DNA of 64,000 bases from Planctomycetaceae bacterium (GCA_021371965.1 JAJFVE010000148.1:1-64000); one strand, 5' to 3'. Shown: positions 34,619 to 43,563, counted from the stretch's first letter. Translations and numbers: made by a program. Notes: a model not told the origin generated them from the letters alone.

Positions 34619-37600
34619 ATGGGAAGGTCCATGCCTGCCGATAAAAGCAGCCTGTTCCTGGAGTACAGCCTCCGCATGACCAAGCACCGCCTGCGGGTGG
34701 TCAGCCTGGGGATCGCGACGCTGGTGATGCTGACGATCACGGGGGCGTTCATCCTGCTGGTGGTGGTGGGCGACCACGTGGTGCCCGGGGGCCTGCCGGG
34801 CTGGCTGCGGTGGGTGCTGCGGTGGACCTACGCCGCGGCGATGGGCGCCCTGACGGTCTTGACCATCGTCCGCCCGCTGGCGCGGCGCGTCAGCGACCTC
34901 TATGCCGCGCGGCTCATCGAGAAAGCCCACCCCGAGTTTCGCAATGACCTGACGGCCAGTCTGCTGATCAAGGCCGACGGCAAGGTGCATCCCGGGACGC
35001 TGGCGGCCATCCGCCGCCACGCCGCGTCTGAGGTGGCTTCGACCGACGTGGAGTCGGCCGTGGCCACGCGGCACATCCGCCAGGCGGGCATCGTCTTTGC
35101 CGCCACGCTGGGGGTGTTCCTGCTGTACGCGGCGTTTTCGCCCAAGGACGTGGTGCCCTCGATCCTGCGGGCCTTTGGCGGCGAGGGCCCGCCCCCGTCG
35201 CGCACGAAGATTCTGGACGTCAAGCCCGCGCCCAACGAGATGGTCGTCGAGGGCCAGAGCGTCACCTTCGCCGCGCGAATCGTCCATGGATCGGGCGAGG
35301 TCAAGGCCCGCATCTCCCGCGACGGCGGACAAACGTACCTGGCCGACCACGCCCTGAAGATGCGGCTGGCCGATCCCGGAACCGGTCGCTACGAGGCCGT
35401 CTGGGAGCAGGCGGCGTCGGCGGCGGGGCGAGCGGCGTTCCAGATTTCCTGCGGCGACGCCCAGACCAGCCCGCAGACGCTGCTGGTGCTGGCCAAACCG
35501 GTCATCCGCAACATGCAGCTTCGGGTGACGTGGCCGGACTACACCCGCCGCGGGACGCGAGACGAAACCGGCGGACGCATCGAGGCCCTCCGCGGCAGCC
35601 GCGTTGACCTGCAGGCCCAGGCCAACGTCCCGGTGGTCTCGGCCTCAATGGTATTCCAGAAATCCCCGCCCGTCGTCATGAGGCACAACGAAAATACCCT
35701 CCAGGCCACCATGACCGTCGGCGGCGACGAGCGATACCGGATCTCCTTCACCGGCTCGCAGGCCTCGCAGCAGGGCGACTCGATCTGGTACGACATCAAG
35801 TCACTCCAGGACGCGGCCCCCAAGATCAACCTCGTCGAGCCCACGCGGCGAATCGAACTGACCACGCTGGACAAGCTGCGCCTGGCGGCCGAGGCCGTCG
35901 ATGATTACGGCATCGCCGACATGGCACTGGTCATCCGCAACGGGCAGACCACCCGCCGCATCGAACTGGGATCGACGCCTCTGCCCGGTCGCCAGAGCCG
36001 CAGCGTCGAGCAGATCATCCCCGTCGACCAGCTTGGCGCCGCCGGCCAAACCGTCTCCTGTCACATCGAGGCGCGGGACTATTGCCCGCCGGCGGGGCAA
36101 CTGGCCGCCAGCGATGCCTTCGAAATCGTCATCCGCCAACCGGACCAGGCAGCCCTGGCGCAGGCCGCCGAGGTCGCCAAGAGCGCCGCTGAAGAGCCCA
36201 AGGCCCAACCGCCCTCTGCCACGCAGCCCGCGGCATCGGGGCCCGACCAGCCCGCAGCCGCACAGGACGTGCTGGCGATGGCCGAAAAAGACCGCCCCCA
36301 ACTCGATACGCTGGCCAAGGAACTGGTACGCGAAGACGCCGCCAAGGCCGCCGCCAACAACGCCGCAAACCAGGCCCCCCAGCAGCCACAGCCCGGTGTC
36401 GCGCCTGCCGACAAGCCCCAAGGCGCACAACAGGATCAGGCCGCCGCCCAAGCCGGCGGTCAGCAACAACCCGGCGGTGCCCAGCAAGCCGGTGGCCAAC
36501 AACAACCCGGTGGTGCCCAACAACCCGGTGGCCAACAGCAACCCGGCGGTGCCCAACAACCCGGCGGTGCCCAGCAAGCGGGTGGTCAGCAACAACCCGG
36601 CGGCGCGCAACAAGCAGGTGGTCAACAGCAGCCTGGCGGAGCCCAACAGGCCGGTGGTCAGCAGCAGGGGGGGGCTCAAGACCAGGGTGCCCAAGGCGAA
36701 CAAGTAGCGGCCGCGGATCAACAGGGCCAAGGCCAGCAAGGCCAAGGGCAACAAGGCCAAGGGCAGCAAGGACAGGGACAACAGGGCCAAGGGCAGCAAG
36801 GCCAAGGGCAACAAGGCCAAGGGCAACAGGGCCAAGGACAACAGGGCCAAGGGCAACAAGGCCAAGGACAGCAAGGCCAAGGACAGCAAGGCCAAGGGCA
36901 ACAGGGTCAGGGACAACAGGGCCAAGGTCAACAAGGCCAAGGCGAAGGCCAAGGGCAGGGACAAGGTCAAGGCCAGGGCGAAGGACAGGGGCAAGGCGAA
37001 GGACAAGGACAGGGTGAAGGCCAAGGTCAGGGTCAAGGCCAAGGTCAAGGACAGGGACAGGGGCAAGGCCAGGGACAAGGGCAAGGTCAGGGCCAGGGTC
37101 AAGGGCAAGGGCAGGGACAAGGTCAGGGCCAAGGCCAGGGTCAAGGCCAGGGTCAAGGTCAAGGTCAAGGCCAAGGTCAAGGCCAGGGACAGGGTCAAGG
37201 TCAAGGCCAAGGTCAAGGCCAGGGACAGGGCCAAGGGCAAGGTCAGGGTCAAGGCCAAGGCCAAGGCCAGGGACAGGGTCAGGGACAAGGACAGGGTCAG
37301 GGACAGGGCCAAGGGCAGGGACAGGGCCAAGGTCAGGGACAAGGACAGGGGCAGGGTCAGGGCCAAGGCCAGGGACAAGGCCAGGGACAAGGACAAGGGC
37401 AAGGGCAACAGCCGGGGCAGGGTGGGGCGGGATCGAGCGCGGCTGCCGGTTTGCATGAGATGACCGGCGGGGGAGACTCCAACTCAGGCTCGGCCGACGC
37501 GCGCGACAACGTCCAGATGCCGCCGGGATGGCAGGATCTGGCACCGGCCGAGCAGGAACGGCTCAAGTCCATCGGCCGTGCGATCAACGAAGCCCAGAAC

Positions 37601-37987
37601 CAGATTCGTGAAGATAAAGTGGATCCCGCCCTGCTGGCCAAGCTTGGGATGACACAGGGCGAGTTCAACGGCTTCGTCGAGAAGTACGCCCAGCACTTCG
37701 ACAAAGGCCCGCGCAAGCAGGCTCGCGAAACGCAACTTCCCCAGCGCACGGTGCCCAACGCCTTCGATCTATCCGGCAAGAGCGGGCTGCAGAAAGGCAA
37801 GAGCGTTGAGGGCGGCATCGAGGCCAAGGGCGCCGAGAAACTCGACAAGGACCAACTCCGCAAACTCTACGAGTCGCGCGCCAGCCAGGTTGCCCCCGAG
37901 TACCGCAAGGCCGTCGAAGACTACTACCGCTCCATCAGCGAAGGCGAGAGCGACCAGCCCCCCGCCACATCACAACCGAAACGCTAA
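34619..37987 (+). CDS. DUF4175-like membrane protein with giant Gly-Gln repeat tract
   Basis: A 1122-residue protein. Two membrane helices lie near residues 33-55 and 63-90 and another near 155-175. A long region (~190-520) of beta-rich, probably extracytoplasmic sequence follows, with KPAPNEMVVEGQSVT and VEPTRRIELTTLDKLRLAAEAVDDYGI, as in DUF4175/TIGR02302-type proteins. Residues ~613-685 are 11-residue GGQQQPGGAQQ-type repeats, and ~702-931 are GQGQQ and then GQ dipeptide repeats. The C-terminus (from ~960) is a folded helical domain with YRKAVEDYYRSIS. ATG at 34619 or 34631 could be used. Low-complexity Q/G tracts are known in this family, but this one is extreme. Function is unknown; a cell-envelope role is likely. 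Confidence 0.75.
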   Translation: MGRSMPADKSSLFLEYSLRMTKHRLRVVSLGIATLVMLTITGAFILLVVVGDHVVPGGLPGWLRWVLRWTYAAAMGALTVLTIVRPLARRVSDLYAARLIEKAHPEFRNDLTASLLIKADGKVHPGTLAAIRRHAASEVASTDVESAVATRHIRQAGIVFAATLGVFLLYAAFSPKDVVPSILRAFGGEGPPPSRTKILDVKPAPNEMVVEGQSVTFAARIVHGSGEVKARISRDGGQTYLADHALKMRLADPGTGRYEAVWEQAASAAGRAAFQISCGDAQTSPQTLLVLAKPVIRNMQLRVTWPDYTRRGTRDETGGRIEALRGSRVDLQAQANVPVVSASMVFQKSPPVVMRHNENTLQATMTVGGDERYRISFTGSQASQQGDSIWYDIKSLQDAAPKINLVEPTRRIELTTLDKLRLAAEAVDDYGIADMALVIRNGQTTRRIELGSTPLPGRQSRSVEQIIPVDQLGAAGQTVSCHIEARDYCPPAGQLAASDAFEIVIRQPDQAALAQAAEVAKSAAEEPKAQPPSATQPAASGPDQPAAAQDVLAMAEKDRPQLDTLAKELVREDAAKAAANNAANQAPQQPQPGVAPADKPQGAQQDQAAAQAGGQQQPGGAQQAGGQQQPGGAQQPGGQQQPGGAQQPGGAQQAGGQQQPGGAQQAGGQQQPGGAQQAGGQQQGGAQDQGAQGEQVAAADQQGQGQQGQGQQGQGQQGQGQQGQGQQGQGQQGQGQQGQGQQGQGQQGQGQQGQGQQGQGQQGQGQQGQGQQGQGEGQGQGQGQGQGEGQGQGEGQGQGEGQGQGQGQGQGQGQGQGQGQGQGQGQGQGQGQGQGQGQGQGQGQGQGQGQGQGQGQGQGQGQGQGQGQGQGQGQGQGQGQGQGQGQGQGQGQGQGQGQGQGQGQGQGQGQGQGQGQGQGQGQGQGQGQGQQPGQGGAGSSAAAGLHEMTGGGDSNSGSADARDNVQMPPGWQDLAPAEQERLKSIGRAINEAQNQIREDKVDPALLAKLGMTQGEFNGFVEKYAQHFDKGPRKQARETQLPQRTVPNAFDLSGKSGLQKGKSVEGGIEAKGAEKLDKDQLRKLYESRASQVAPEYRKAVEDYYRSISEGESDQPPATSQPKR
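36459..36669 (+). repeat. 33-bp tandem repeat encoding GGQQQPGGAQQ
   Basis: Within the DUF4175-like gene, about six imperfect 33-bp units encode GGQQQPGGAQQ variants; some units are shortened. They precede the Gly-Gln tract. Confidence 0.8.
36722..37411 (+). repeat. Coding minisatellite: GQGQQ (15 bp) then GQ (6 bp) tandem array
   Basis: About 690 bp of in-frame repeats. Roughly fifteen 15-bp units encode GQGQQ (to about 36945), followed by 6-bp GGNCAR units encoding (GQ)n with a few Glu replacing Gln. Codon variants (GGC/GGT/GGG/GGA with CAA/CAG) differ between units. The reverse strand is also open, which produces large false frames. Confidence 0.9.
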
Positions 37988-38029
37988 GCCCAGACTTACT
38001 CGTGGATGTCAACGCATATCGATTAAATA

Positions 38030-38338
38030 AGGTTCTTCCGGGAATACCGGGAACCGCCTAATTCGCGTCCCAAAAGGGACGCACAGGCTATAGCCGGGGG
38101 CAAGTCCGCAGCGAGCGCAGCGAGTCGAAGGACGCCGCCCCCGGTCCGCTCTGCCGTGCATGGCCGCCCCTACGGGGCGGCGGGGTCTTGTCGCACGCTA
38201 CAGCCTGCCCACCGCTTCGCGGCGGGATCGAAAAACAAACCCGCTCCGGGGGCTGCGCCCCCGGCTAGGTACCAAGCGTCCCGTCGGGACGCATCGTAAT
38301 TGGAGGCTCATACGTTCCCCGATATTTCCGGAAGAACC
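38030..38338. repeat. ~309-bp palindrome-rich element, copy B (inverted relative to copy A)
   Basis: Terminal inverted repeats are AAGGTTCTTCCGGGAATACC on the left and TTTCCGGAAGAACCTT on the right. Read on the minus strand, the whole body aligns with copy A at 18690-18998, including the module order GCGTCCC palindrome, CCGGGGGC palindrome, CCCGCCG palindrome and CTCGCTGCGCTCGCTGCGG. It lies about 40 bp after the DUF4175 gene. There is no coding content. Confidence 0.85.
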
Positions 38339-38408
38339 TTAAATATGCACCGGGTGGCCGTGTCGACCGCCTGGTGCGTCCACGCTCAATGATAGATTTC
38401 TGCCGCTG

Positions 38409-38480
38409 TCAGTTCCGACGGCGGTGAAGCAGGGTTGCCGTACCGCCCAGGGCCAGCAGGCTCGTCGTCGCTTTGAAGAA
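38409..38480 (-). pseudogene. Remnant of a PEP-CTERM sorting tail
   Basis: On the minus strand a 23-codon frame ends in SLLALGGTATLLHRRRN and a stop. A hydrophobic helix followed by an Arg cluster at the very C-terminus is how planctomycete PEP-CTERM proteins end. The VPEP box is absent (KATTS stands in its place), and an in-frame TAA precedes the fragment, so the rest of the gene is missing. It lies 24 bp past the end of the DUF2961 gene. This is probably the end of a deleted surface-protein gene; chance similarity cannot be excluded for such a short frame. Confidence 0.5.
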
Positions 38481-38503
38481 TTAACATTTACATAGGACAG
38501 GGT

Positions 38504-39682
38504 CTACACGTCGGCACGTTCGGTGCCTTGAATGTCGGTCCGAAGTCCTGCTGTACGCTCCGGCGCCGGCGCCAGGGCGGCGGCGCAGCCGCCGGGACGG
38601 TCGAGATAATAGTAAGCCGTCGCCGACCAATCGTCCTGGCGGAAGAAGTTATACCATCCCTCGGGCAGCGACGCGTCGGCCGCATCGGTCGGTTGCTGTG
38701 GGCGTTCCATCAGCGGGATGTACTGCTTGCCGTCAAGGGTGGCGCAGGTTACGGGGATCAGCCCCGCGCCCTCGCGCTGAAGCTTGACCACCAGCTCGCG
38801 CATCGCACCGCCGATGGTCTGGATGGCCACGCGGCAGTTCTGGTAGAAGTAGATCGGACTGTCGCTGTGGAAGCGATAGAAGCAGTATTGGCGTTGGGCG
38901 ACCTCGCAGACGGGGCAGCCCTGCAGGCGGTGGGCGAATCGGCCCAGTCCCCAGGAGGTTCCGACATAATCCTCCAGCCCGGTGCCGCAGATCGTCGGAA
39001 GGTCGGCGTCGCCGTCGAGCCACATCTTGATTTCGCCCTCGCCCCACCAGGCGTGGGCATAGCGCGGGTCGACAATGACGCCGATGTTGCAGCCGAGGAA
39101 CCGCCCCGCGCCTTCGACGCGAGGGAGGATCTCGAAGTCGTCCCCGAGCCTGTTGGGACGCTCGCGCCGCCAGCTGGCATGCAGATACAGAACGTCCTCC
39201 TCGTGCGGCACGTCGAGCAGAAACTCCACGTCGTAGAACAGCGTCAGATCCTGGGCCGTCTCGTTGTGCAGAACGATTCGGGCTGCACGGCGGAAGGGCA
39301 TCGGCAGGAAGCTCACGAAATTGCGCCCTTCCGGGCTTGCGAAGAACTCGCTCTCGAACGCGGTCATCCGCCCCAGCCCCACGCCGAAGAAATCTCCCAG
39401 CGGCACGCTCACCGCCGGCGCTGACGCCGCGTCCCACCACATCTCCAACCGGCACGCGCGGAGCGTCTCGGGGCTCCGCTCGTTGAGCGTCAGCCAGATT
39501 CGTCCGATCAGCCCGCTGCCGCGAACATCCAGCAGCGTCAGCGAACCGCCGGCCGCCAGCGCGGCGCAAGGGGAGCCCTTGGCGCCGCGGTTCGCGCTGC
39601 CGGCGGCGCCGGCGGCTGCCGAAAGATTCTCAAAGCTCGCCCACCGAGGTTTTCTTCCGCCACCGCTGCGAAACACGTCCAT
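38504..39682 (-). CDS. DUF2961 (GH172-like) protein
   Basis: A 392-residue protein that matches DUF2961, the domain now linked to GH172 enzymes acting on D-arabinofuranosyl and D-fructofuranosyl linkages. Recognisable parts are FVSFLPMPFRRAARIVLHN, HASWRRERP, GRFLGCNIGV, WWGEGEIKMWLDGD and GTGLEDYVGTSWG, where acidic residues of the catalytic core would lie. ATG at 39682 or 39685 overlaps the stop of the upstream gene, and AGGAG lies just before. No signal peptide is obvious. It is coupled to a secreted glycoside-hydrolase-like gene, so the pair probably degrades or remodels a polysaccharide. The substrate is unknown. Confidence 0.83.
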   Translation of the reverse strand: MDVFRSGGGRKPRWASFENLSAAAGAAGSANRGAKGSPCAALAAGGSLTLLDVRGSGLIGRIWLTLNERSPETLRACRLEMWWDAASAPAVSVPLGDFFGVGLGRMTAFESEFFASPEGRNFVSFLPMPFRRAARIVLHNETAQDLTLFYDVEFLLDVPHEEDVLYLHASWRRERPNRLGDDFEILPRVEGAGRFLGCNIGVIVDPRYAHAWWGEGEIKMWLDGDADLPTICGTGLEDYVGTSWGLGRFAHRLQGCPVCEVAQRQYCFYRFHSDSPIYFYQNCRVAIQTIGGAMRELVVKLQREGAGLIPVTCATLDGKQYIPLMERPQQPTDAADASLPEGWYNFFRQDDWSATAYYYLDRPGGCAAALAPAPERTAGLRTDIQGTERADV

Positions 39683-41052
39683 CATCGTACTCCTGATTCT
39701 GCAACGCGAAACAGCCGCCCATCTCCGGGGGCAAGATCGACCTTTATCTGACCATTGGAGTCCAGGACAGGGCCCGCTGTCCAGCGGCCGGTCGTGCGGT
39801 CGAGTTCCTGCAAGGCCCCACCGGGGAGCTGCACCATCAATGCGGCCTGCGCCGATTGCCTGTAATTGCGGTTGACGATCATGAAGGCCGTCGTCTTGGG
39901 GATCCCGGGAGCCTTGGTCGCCGCTGCGGTCTCGCCGGCCTTGCCGAACAGACCCAGCACAAACTCCCCGCCGCCGATGACCTGAACCGGCGCGTCGGCC
40001 GGGGCGGTTTGGGTGCCATATGGAAGGGGAGCGGTGTGGTAGACGGCCGTCGACTCCAGTTCCATCAACGCCGGTCCCAGGCGGTTGATCTCGGCGTTGA
40101 TGGCGGCCACTTCCTTTACCATCGGCGAAGCCTTTCCGTCGCGGTAGAGCCCGCCGTACGACTCCGGTCCCCAGTAGGTGAAGTAGCTGATGCCCCGCCC
40201 GCCGTAGGCCATCGTCGTGAACACCAGGAATCGTGTCTCGGCCGCGTTGGGCAGCCGCCAGGACTTCTCGATGGTGTCGGCCTGGATTATATTGAGGAAC
40301 GGTTTGCCGGCCGCGAGGGAAGCCTCTCGGATCAGGGCCAGGTTCAGAAAATACTGCTTTCCGTCGGAGCCGTCCTTCATGAAATGGTAGTGGTCGTAGC
40401 TGATGAGGTCGGGCTTCACCGTCGCGATGAACTGGCGCAGGTGCTCGCGGTAGCACAGCACGGTCTTGTCGCTGACGCCGACGCCGGCGAAGTTCTGCGG
40501 GATTCCGACCTTCGCGCGCTCGGCCGCGTCTGCCGAGACTCCCAGTTGCTGCTCGTTGGCGTACGTGGGAAAAAGATTGATGTACGCCAGGTGCGCCGGA
40601 TCGCGCTGACGCAGATACGCCACGAGCTTGCCCAGGCCCGGGAAGGCGCCGGCACCCGGCTCGTCGGTAATGAAATACGCCTCCATCGCCGGGTGGTTCT
40701 TGACCTTGTCGATCAGGGCGTCAAGCGCGGCCCGGCGGGCGGGGTCGTCGAGACTGGTCGCGTTGAGCAGGTCGCTGGTCAGCATCGCCCGCAGCTTGTG
40801 CCGCGCCGCCACGTCCAGTCCCTCTACCGGAACCCACGTGAGGTTGTATCCTTCGGCCGCCACGCGCGCCAGCGCCTCGTCGCTCGCCGGCGGCGGGCAC
40901 CAGAAAGTGACCAGGAACTGCTTCTGCCGCCAAGTCGGGCGATCAGGCTGAGAGCTCGCGTGGCCGCGGGATTGGCCCGAGGCGCGGGTGATCGCAAGAC
41001 ACACCATTACCGAAACCATGACGACGGCCCCTACAGCCCATTGCACGCTCAT
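39682..41052 (-). CDS. Secreted glycoside-hydrolase-like (TIM-barrel) protein
   Basis: A 456-residue protein with an N-terminal signal/anchor helix (residues 4-24). The body resembles GH-A clan barrels that appear in planctomycetes as proteins of unknown specificity: QFLVTFWCPPPASDEAL, then EGYNLTWVPVEG, MEAYFITDEPGAG (a candidate acidic residue), DLISYDHYHF and a YGGRGISYFTYWGPES segment. The last ~110 residues are beta-rich. ATG at 41052 has AAGGAC six bases upstream, and an in-frame extension further upstream lacks family similarity. It is translationally coupled to the DUF2961 gene. The enzymatic role is inferred from fold and context only. Confidence 0.65.
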   Translation of the reverse strand: MSVQWAVGAVVMVSVMVCLAITRASGQSRGHASSQPDRPTWRQKQFLVTFWCPPPASDEALARVAAEGYNLTWVPVEGLDVAARHKLRAMLTSDLLNATSLDDPARRAALDALIDKVKNHPAMEAYFITDEPGAGAFPGLGKLVAYLRQRDPAHLAYINLFPTYANEQQLGVSADAAERAKVGIPQNFAGVGVSDKTVLCYREHLRQFIATVKPDLISYDHYHFMKDGSDGKQYFLNLALIREASLAAGKPFLNIIQADTIEKSWRLPNAAETRFLVFTTMAYGGRGISYFTYWGPESYGGLYRDGKASPMVKEVAAINAEINRLGPALMELESTAVYHTAPLPYGTQTAPADAPVQVIGGGEFVLGLFGKAGETAAATKAPGIPKTTAFMIVNRNYRQSAQAALMVQLPGGALQELDRTTGRWTAGPVLDSNGQIKVDLAPGDGRLFRVAESGVR

Positions 41053-41159
41053 GGAACGTCCTTTCGCCGCGATCAACAATATCCATTCCGCCATCATCGC
41101 CCTGCAGACCCTACAGGGGTCGGGCAGCATGGGCAAGACGCCTGGTCCTTGGTCATTTG

Positions 41160-41210
41160 TTTTTTTTGAGGTTTGTTTGGGATTGGGATTTGCTCTTTGG
41201 GATTTCGCGA
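41160..41210. repeat. Heptad repeat (AAATCCC/GGGATTT type) at a gene end
   Basis: On the minus strand AAATCCC, AAAGAGC, AAATCCC and AATCCC units run in a near 7-bp register directly after the stop codon of the 41211-41894 gene, followed by an A-run. This resembles the heptad arrays at 17.2, 27.9, 41.9 and 48.97 kb but with another unit sequence. Confidence 0.55.
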
Positions 41211-41894
41211 TCAGGCCTCCCACATTTCCTGCCCGTGGCGCAGGGCCTTGGGCGGAGAGAGGATTTCCTGCAGGACGATGGCCTTGCGGGCGGTGTCGCG
41301 GTTGGCCAGCAGCGCCGCCAGCGGCGAGAGGGCGGCCTTGTGGCCCTGCTGGGCTGGGCGCACGTGCAGCAGGCGCTGCTCGATGGCGGCGGAGTCTTCT
41401 TCGGGAATGTGCAACTCGCCCATGCGTTGCTGGCGCGAGGACTCGGCAGCGGACATGCGCTGCTGTTGTCGCAGCATTTCCTGGTCGACGCTTTGGGCCA
41501 GATCCTCCTGGGCCTCGACCTGCGCCAAATCGCGGCGCTGAGGCGCGGGCCGGCGCTGCCCTTGCCGGCGCTGCTGGGCGTTGGGCAGGGGCGGGGGAAC
41601 CGATGGCGCCGCGGGCTCCTCGTCGAGCACGATCCCCAGGTTCTGCAGCGTCTGGCGCAGGGCCTGGCTGCGGTCGTCCCGTGCCGGCGCAGCGGCCGGA
41701 CGCCGCTCGCCCATCGGTGCGGCCTGCGGCTGCACGGGCGGCTGCTGCGCCTGGCGGGCTTGTTCTTCCTGGGCTTCCTTGGCTTTGGCGGCGGCCTTCT
41801 TGACGAGGCTGACGATCACGGCAATGATAATGCCGACGATCACCAGCACGTTTTCGGCGTCGGCCAGGATCGGGATGTTCGTCAAATCCATCAT
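41211..41894 (-). CDS. Small single-span membrane protein downstream of floA
   Basis: A 227-residue protein with one membrane helix near residues 13-33, then an Ala/Gln/Arg/Pro-rich, probably disordered cytoplasmic part. It ends in a compact segment (ARKAIVLQEILSPPKALR) that looks conserved in form. ATG at 41894 has GAGG six bases upstream. It lies about 100 bp after floA on the same strand, and similar genes are seen beside flotillin/NfeD operons in planctomycetes. It might be an accessory of the FloA-NfeD assembly. Function unknown. Confidence 0.6.
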   Translation of the reverse strand: MMDLTNIPILADAENVLVIVGIIIAVIVSLVKKAAAKAKEAQEEQARQAQQPPVQPQAAPMGERRPAAAPARDDRSQALRQTLQNLGIVLDEEPAAPSVPPPLPNAQQRRQGQRRPAPQRRDLAQVEAQEDLAQSVDQEMLRQQQRMSAAESSRQQRMGELHIPEEDSAAIEQRLLHVRPAQQGHKAALSPLAALLANRDTARKAIVLQEILSPPKALRHGQEMWEA

Positions 41895-41905
41895 CAATGG
41901 CCTCG

Positions 41906-41990
41906 CATTGCGGATTTCGGATTGCGGATTAGCGGCCGCGTCACCCTCATGTTGCGACGTCTATTCCGCAATCGCCAATCCGCAATCGTT
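41906..41990. repeat. Inverted heptad repeats (GGATTNC type)
   Basis: CGGATTT, CGGATTG and CGGATTA units (41910-41931) are followed 35 bp later by the reverse type CCGCAATCGCCAATCCGCAA (41966-41985). The pair can form a hairpin between floA and the small membrane protein gene. Confidence 0.6.
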
Positions 41991-41995
41991 CCTGT

Positions 41996-43054
41996 TTATT
42001 TCGTCGGCGCGCTGGGCGGACCGGACTTGGTCTCGCCGCCGCCGATGGTGTCGCGCATCTTGGTGTCGGCCTGGATGTTCTTCATGCGGTAATAATCCAT
42101 GATGCCCAGGTTTCCGGTGCGGAAGGCCTCGGCCATCGCCCGGGGCACCTCGGCCTCGGCGAGCACGACCTTGGCTCGGTTTTCCTGGACGAGGGCGACC
42201 ATTTCCTGCTCGCGTGCCAGGGCCATGGCGCGGCGTTTTTCGGCCTCGGCCTGGAAGCGGCGCTTGTCGGCCTCGGCCTGGTCGGCCTGGAGTTTGGCGC
42301 CGATGTTCTCGCCGACGTCGACGTCGGCGATGTCGATCGAGAGGATCTGGAACGCCGTTCCGGCGTCGAGGCCCTTCTCGAGCACCTTCTTGGAGATCAT
42401 GTCCGGGTTCTCCAGGACGCTCTTATACGTCTCGGCCGAACCGATGGACGTGACGATGCCCTCGCCGACGCGGGCGATGATCGTCTCCTCGGTGGCGCCG
42501 CCGACAAGGCTGTCGATATTGGTGCGCACCGTCACGCGGGCCTTGGCCTTGACCTGAATGCCGTCCTTGGCCACCGCGTCAATGGTGACCTTGCCGCTGG
42601 CGGGGTTGGGGCAGTCGATGACCTTGGGGTTGACCGAGGTCTGCACGGCGTCGAGGATGTCGCGCCCGGCCAGGTCGATGGCCGTCGCCAGTCGCCAGTC
42701 GATGCGGATGTTGGCGCGGTTGGCCATGATCAGCGCCACGGCCACGTTGCGCACGCGTCCGCCGGCGAGGTAGTGGCTTTCCAGGTCGCTGGTGGTGATG
42801 AAGTCCAGCCCGGCGCGGACAACCTGGATCTTGCTCAGCACGATCGTGCGCGGGTCGACCTTTCGCAGTTTCATGCCGATCAGTTCGCCCAGGGTGACCT
42901 TCGCTCGGGCGAACAGGGCCTGCACCCACAGGCTCAGTACCGAGATGGCCACCGCGAAGATAATCAGGGCGATCACGCCCGCGACGATCGCGATGGCGAT
43001 GATCCACCATTGAGGGCCTGTGTCTTCCGCGGCCGCTAACATCAATCCCATCAT
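41996..43054 (-). CDS. floA: Flotillin-like protein FloA
   Basis: A 352-residue FloA/YqfA-family protein. It has an N-terminal membrane helix (about 17-42), the signature region [20 protein letters not shown], an SPFH/PHB-like core ([37 protein letters not shown]), then a helical EA-rich zone ([20 protein letters not shown]). FloA organises fluid membrane microdomains and usually works with NfeD proteins. The length is normal for FloA (~330). ATG at 43054 overlaps the nfeD stop (ATGA), so the genes are coupled. The call is firm. Confidence 0.93.
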   Translation of the reverse strand: MMGLMLAAAEDTGPQWWIIAIAIVAGVIALIIFAVAISVLSLWVQALFARAKVTLGELIGMKLRKVDPRTIVLSKIQVVRAGLDFITTSDLESHYLAGGRVRNVAVALIMANRANIRIDWRLATAIDLAGRDILDAVQTSVNPKVIDCPNPASGKVTIDAVAKDGIQVKAKARVTVRTNIDSLVGGATEETIIARVGEGIVTSIGSAETYKSVLENPDMISKKVLEKGLDAGTAFQILSIDIADVDVGENIGAKLQADQAEADKRRFQAEAEKRRAMALAREQEMVALVQENRAKVVLAEAEVPRAMAEAFRTGNLGIMDYYRMKNIQADTKMRDTIGGGETKSGPPSAPTK

Positions 43055-43563
43055 TGCTCTACCCTTTCATCAGACGACGCGTTGACTTGCCGCACGATCA
43101 CATCGGTGCCGGCGGCCTTAATGACTTTAATGGGTGTTCCCTTGGGAATCACGCCGCTTTCGGCCAGGGCGATGACCCGCCGTCCGTCGATGCGCACGGC
43201 CCCGCTGGGGCGCAGCAGCGTTTCGGCAGTTCCGGTCTTGCCCACGAGCGTTTCCAGCGTGGCGGCTTCGGGCGTGCCCTCGCCGGCGGCGACCTTGACG
43301 TGCTTGAGATACAGCCAGTTGCCCAGGCGCGTGTTGGGCAGGACCTTGACGAAGAACCACAGGTACGCGCCATTGAAGATCAGCAGCCCCAGCAGCACCA
43401 GCACGCCTGCGGTGGGGTTGAGGGTGAACGCCTGCCACACCGCCACGCTGCCGGCCGCCAAGGCCAGGACCGTCAAGAGCCCCATCGAGGGCGTCAGCAG
43501 CTCGAAGGTCATCAGGACGACCGTCAGGATCACCATCACGATAATCAGGGTGATCGTTCCCAT
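43051..43563 (-). CDS. Short NfeD-like membrane protein
   Basis: A 170-residue NfeD of the truncated type. It has three or four membrane helices (to about residue 80) followed by an OB-fold-like C-terminal domain ([40 protein letters not shown]). NfeD proteins partner flotillin/SPFH proteins, and the C-terminal beta barrel mediates binding. It starts immediately after the long NfeD gene stop (no gap) and overlaps floA, so the three genes form one translationally coupled unit. No catalytic domain is present; the long NfeD supplies it. Confidence 0.88.
   Translation of the reverse strand: MGTITLIIVMVILTVVLMTFELLTPSMGLLTVLALAAGSVAVWQAFTLNPTAGVLVLLGLLIFNGAYLWFFVKVLPNTRLGNWLYLKHVKVAAGEGTPEAATLETLVGKTGTAETLLRPSGAVRIDGRRVIALAESGVIPKGTPIKVIKAAGTDVIVRQVNASSDERVEQ

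Noticed and set aside
36459..37411. Regular repeats considered as a CRISPR array
   Set aside because: Units are 33, 15 and 6 bp with no unique spacers, and they are in frame within a coding gene.
35801..37544. Large minus-strand frames over the Gly-Gln tract (Leu/Pro/Ala repeats)
   Set aside because: They are a by-product of the repeat DNA; the sense frame continues into conserved flanks on both sides.
39683..40456. In-frame N-terminal extension of the DUF2961 gene to 650 codons
   Set aside because: The extra part is an out-of-frame reading of the upstream hydrolase-like gene; the ATGATG with AGGAG at 39685 is the natural start.
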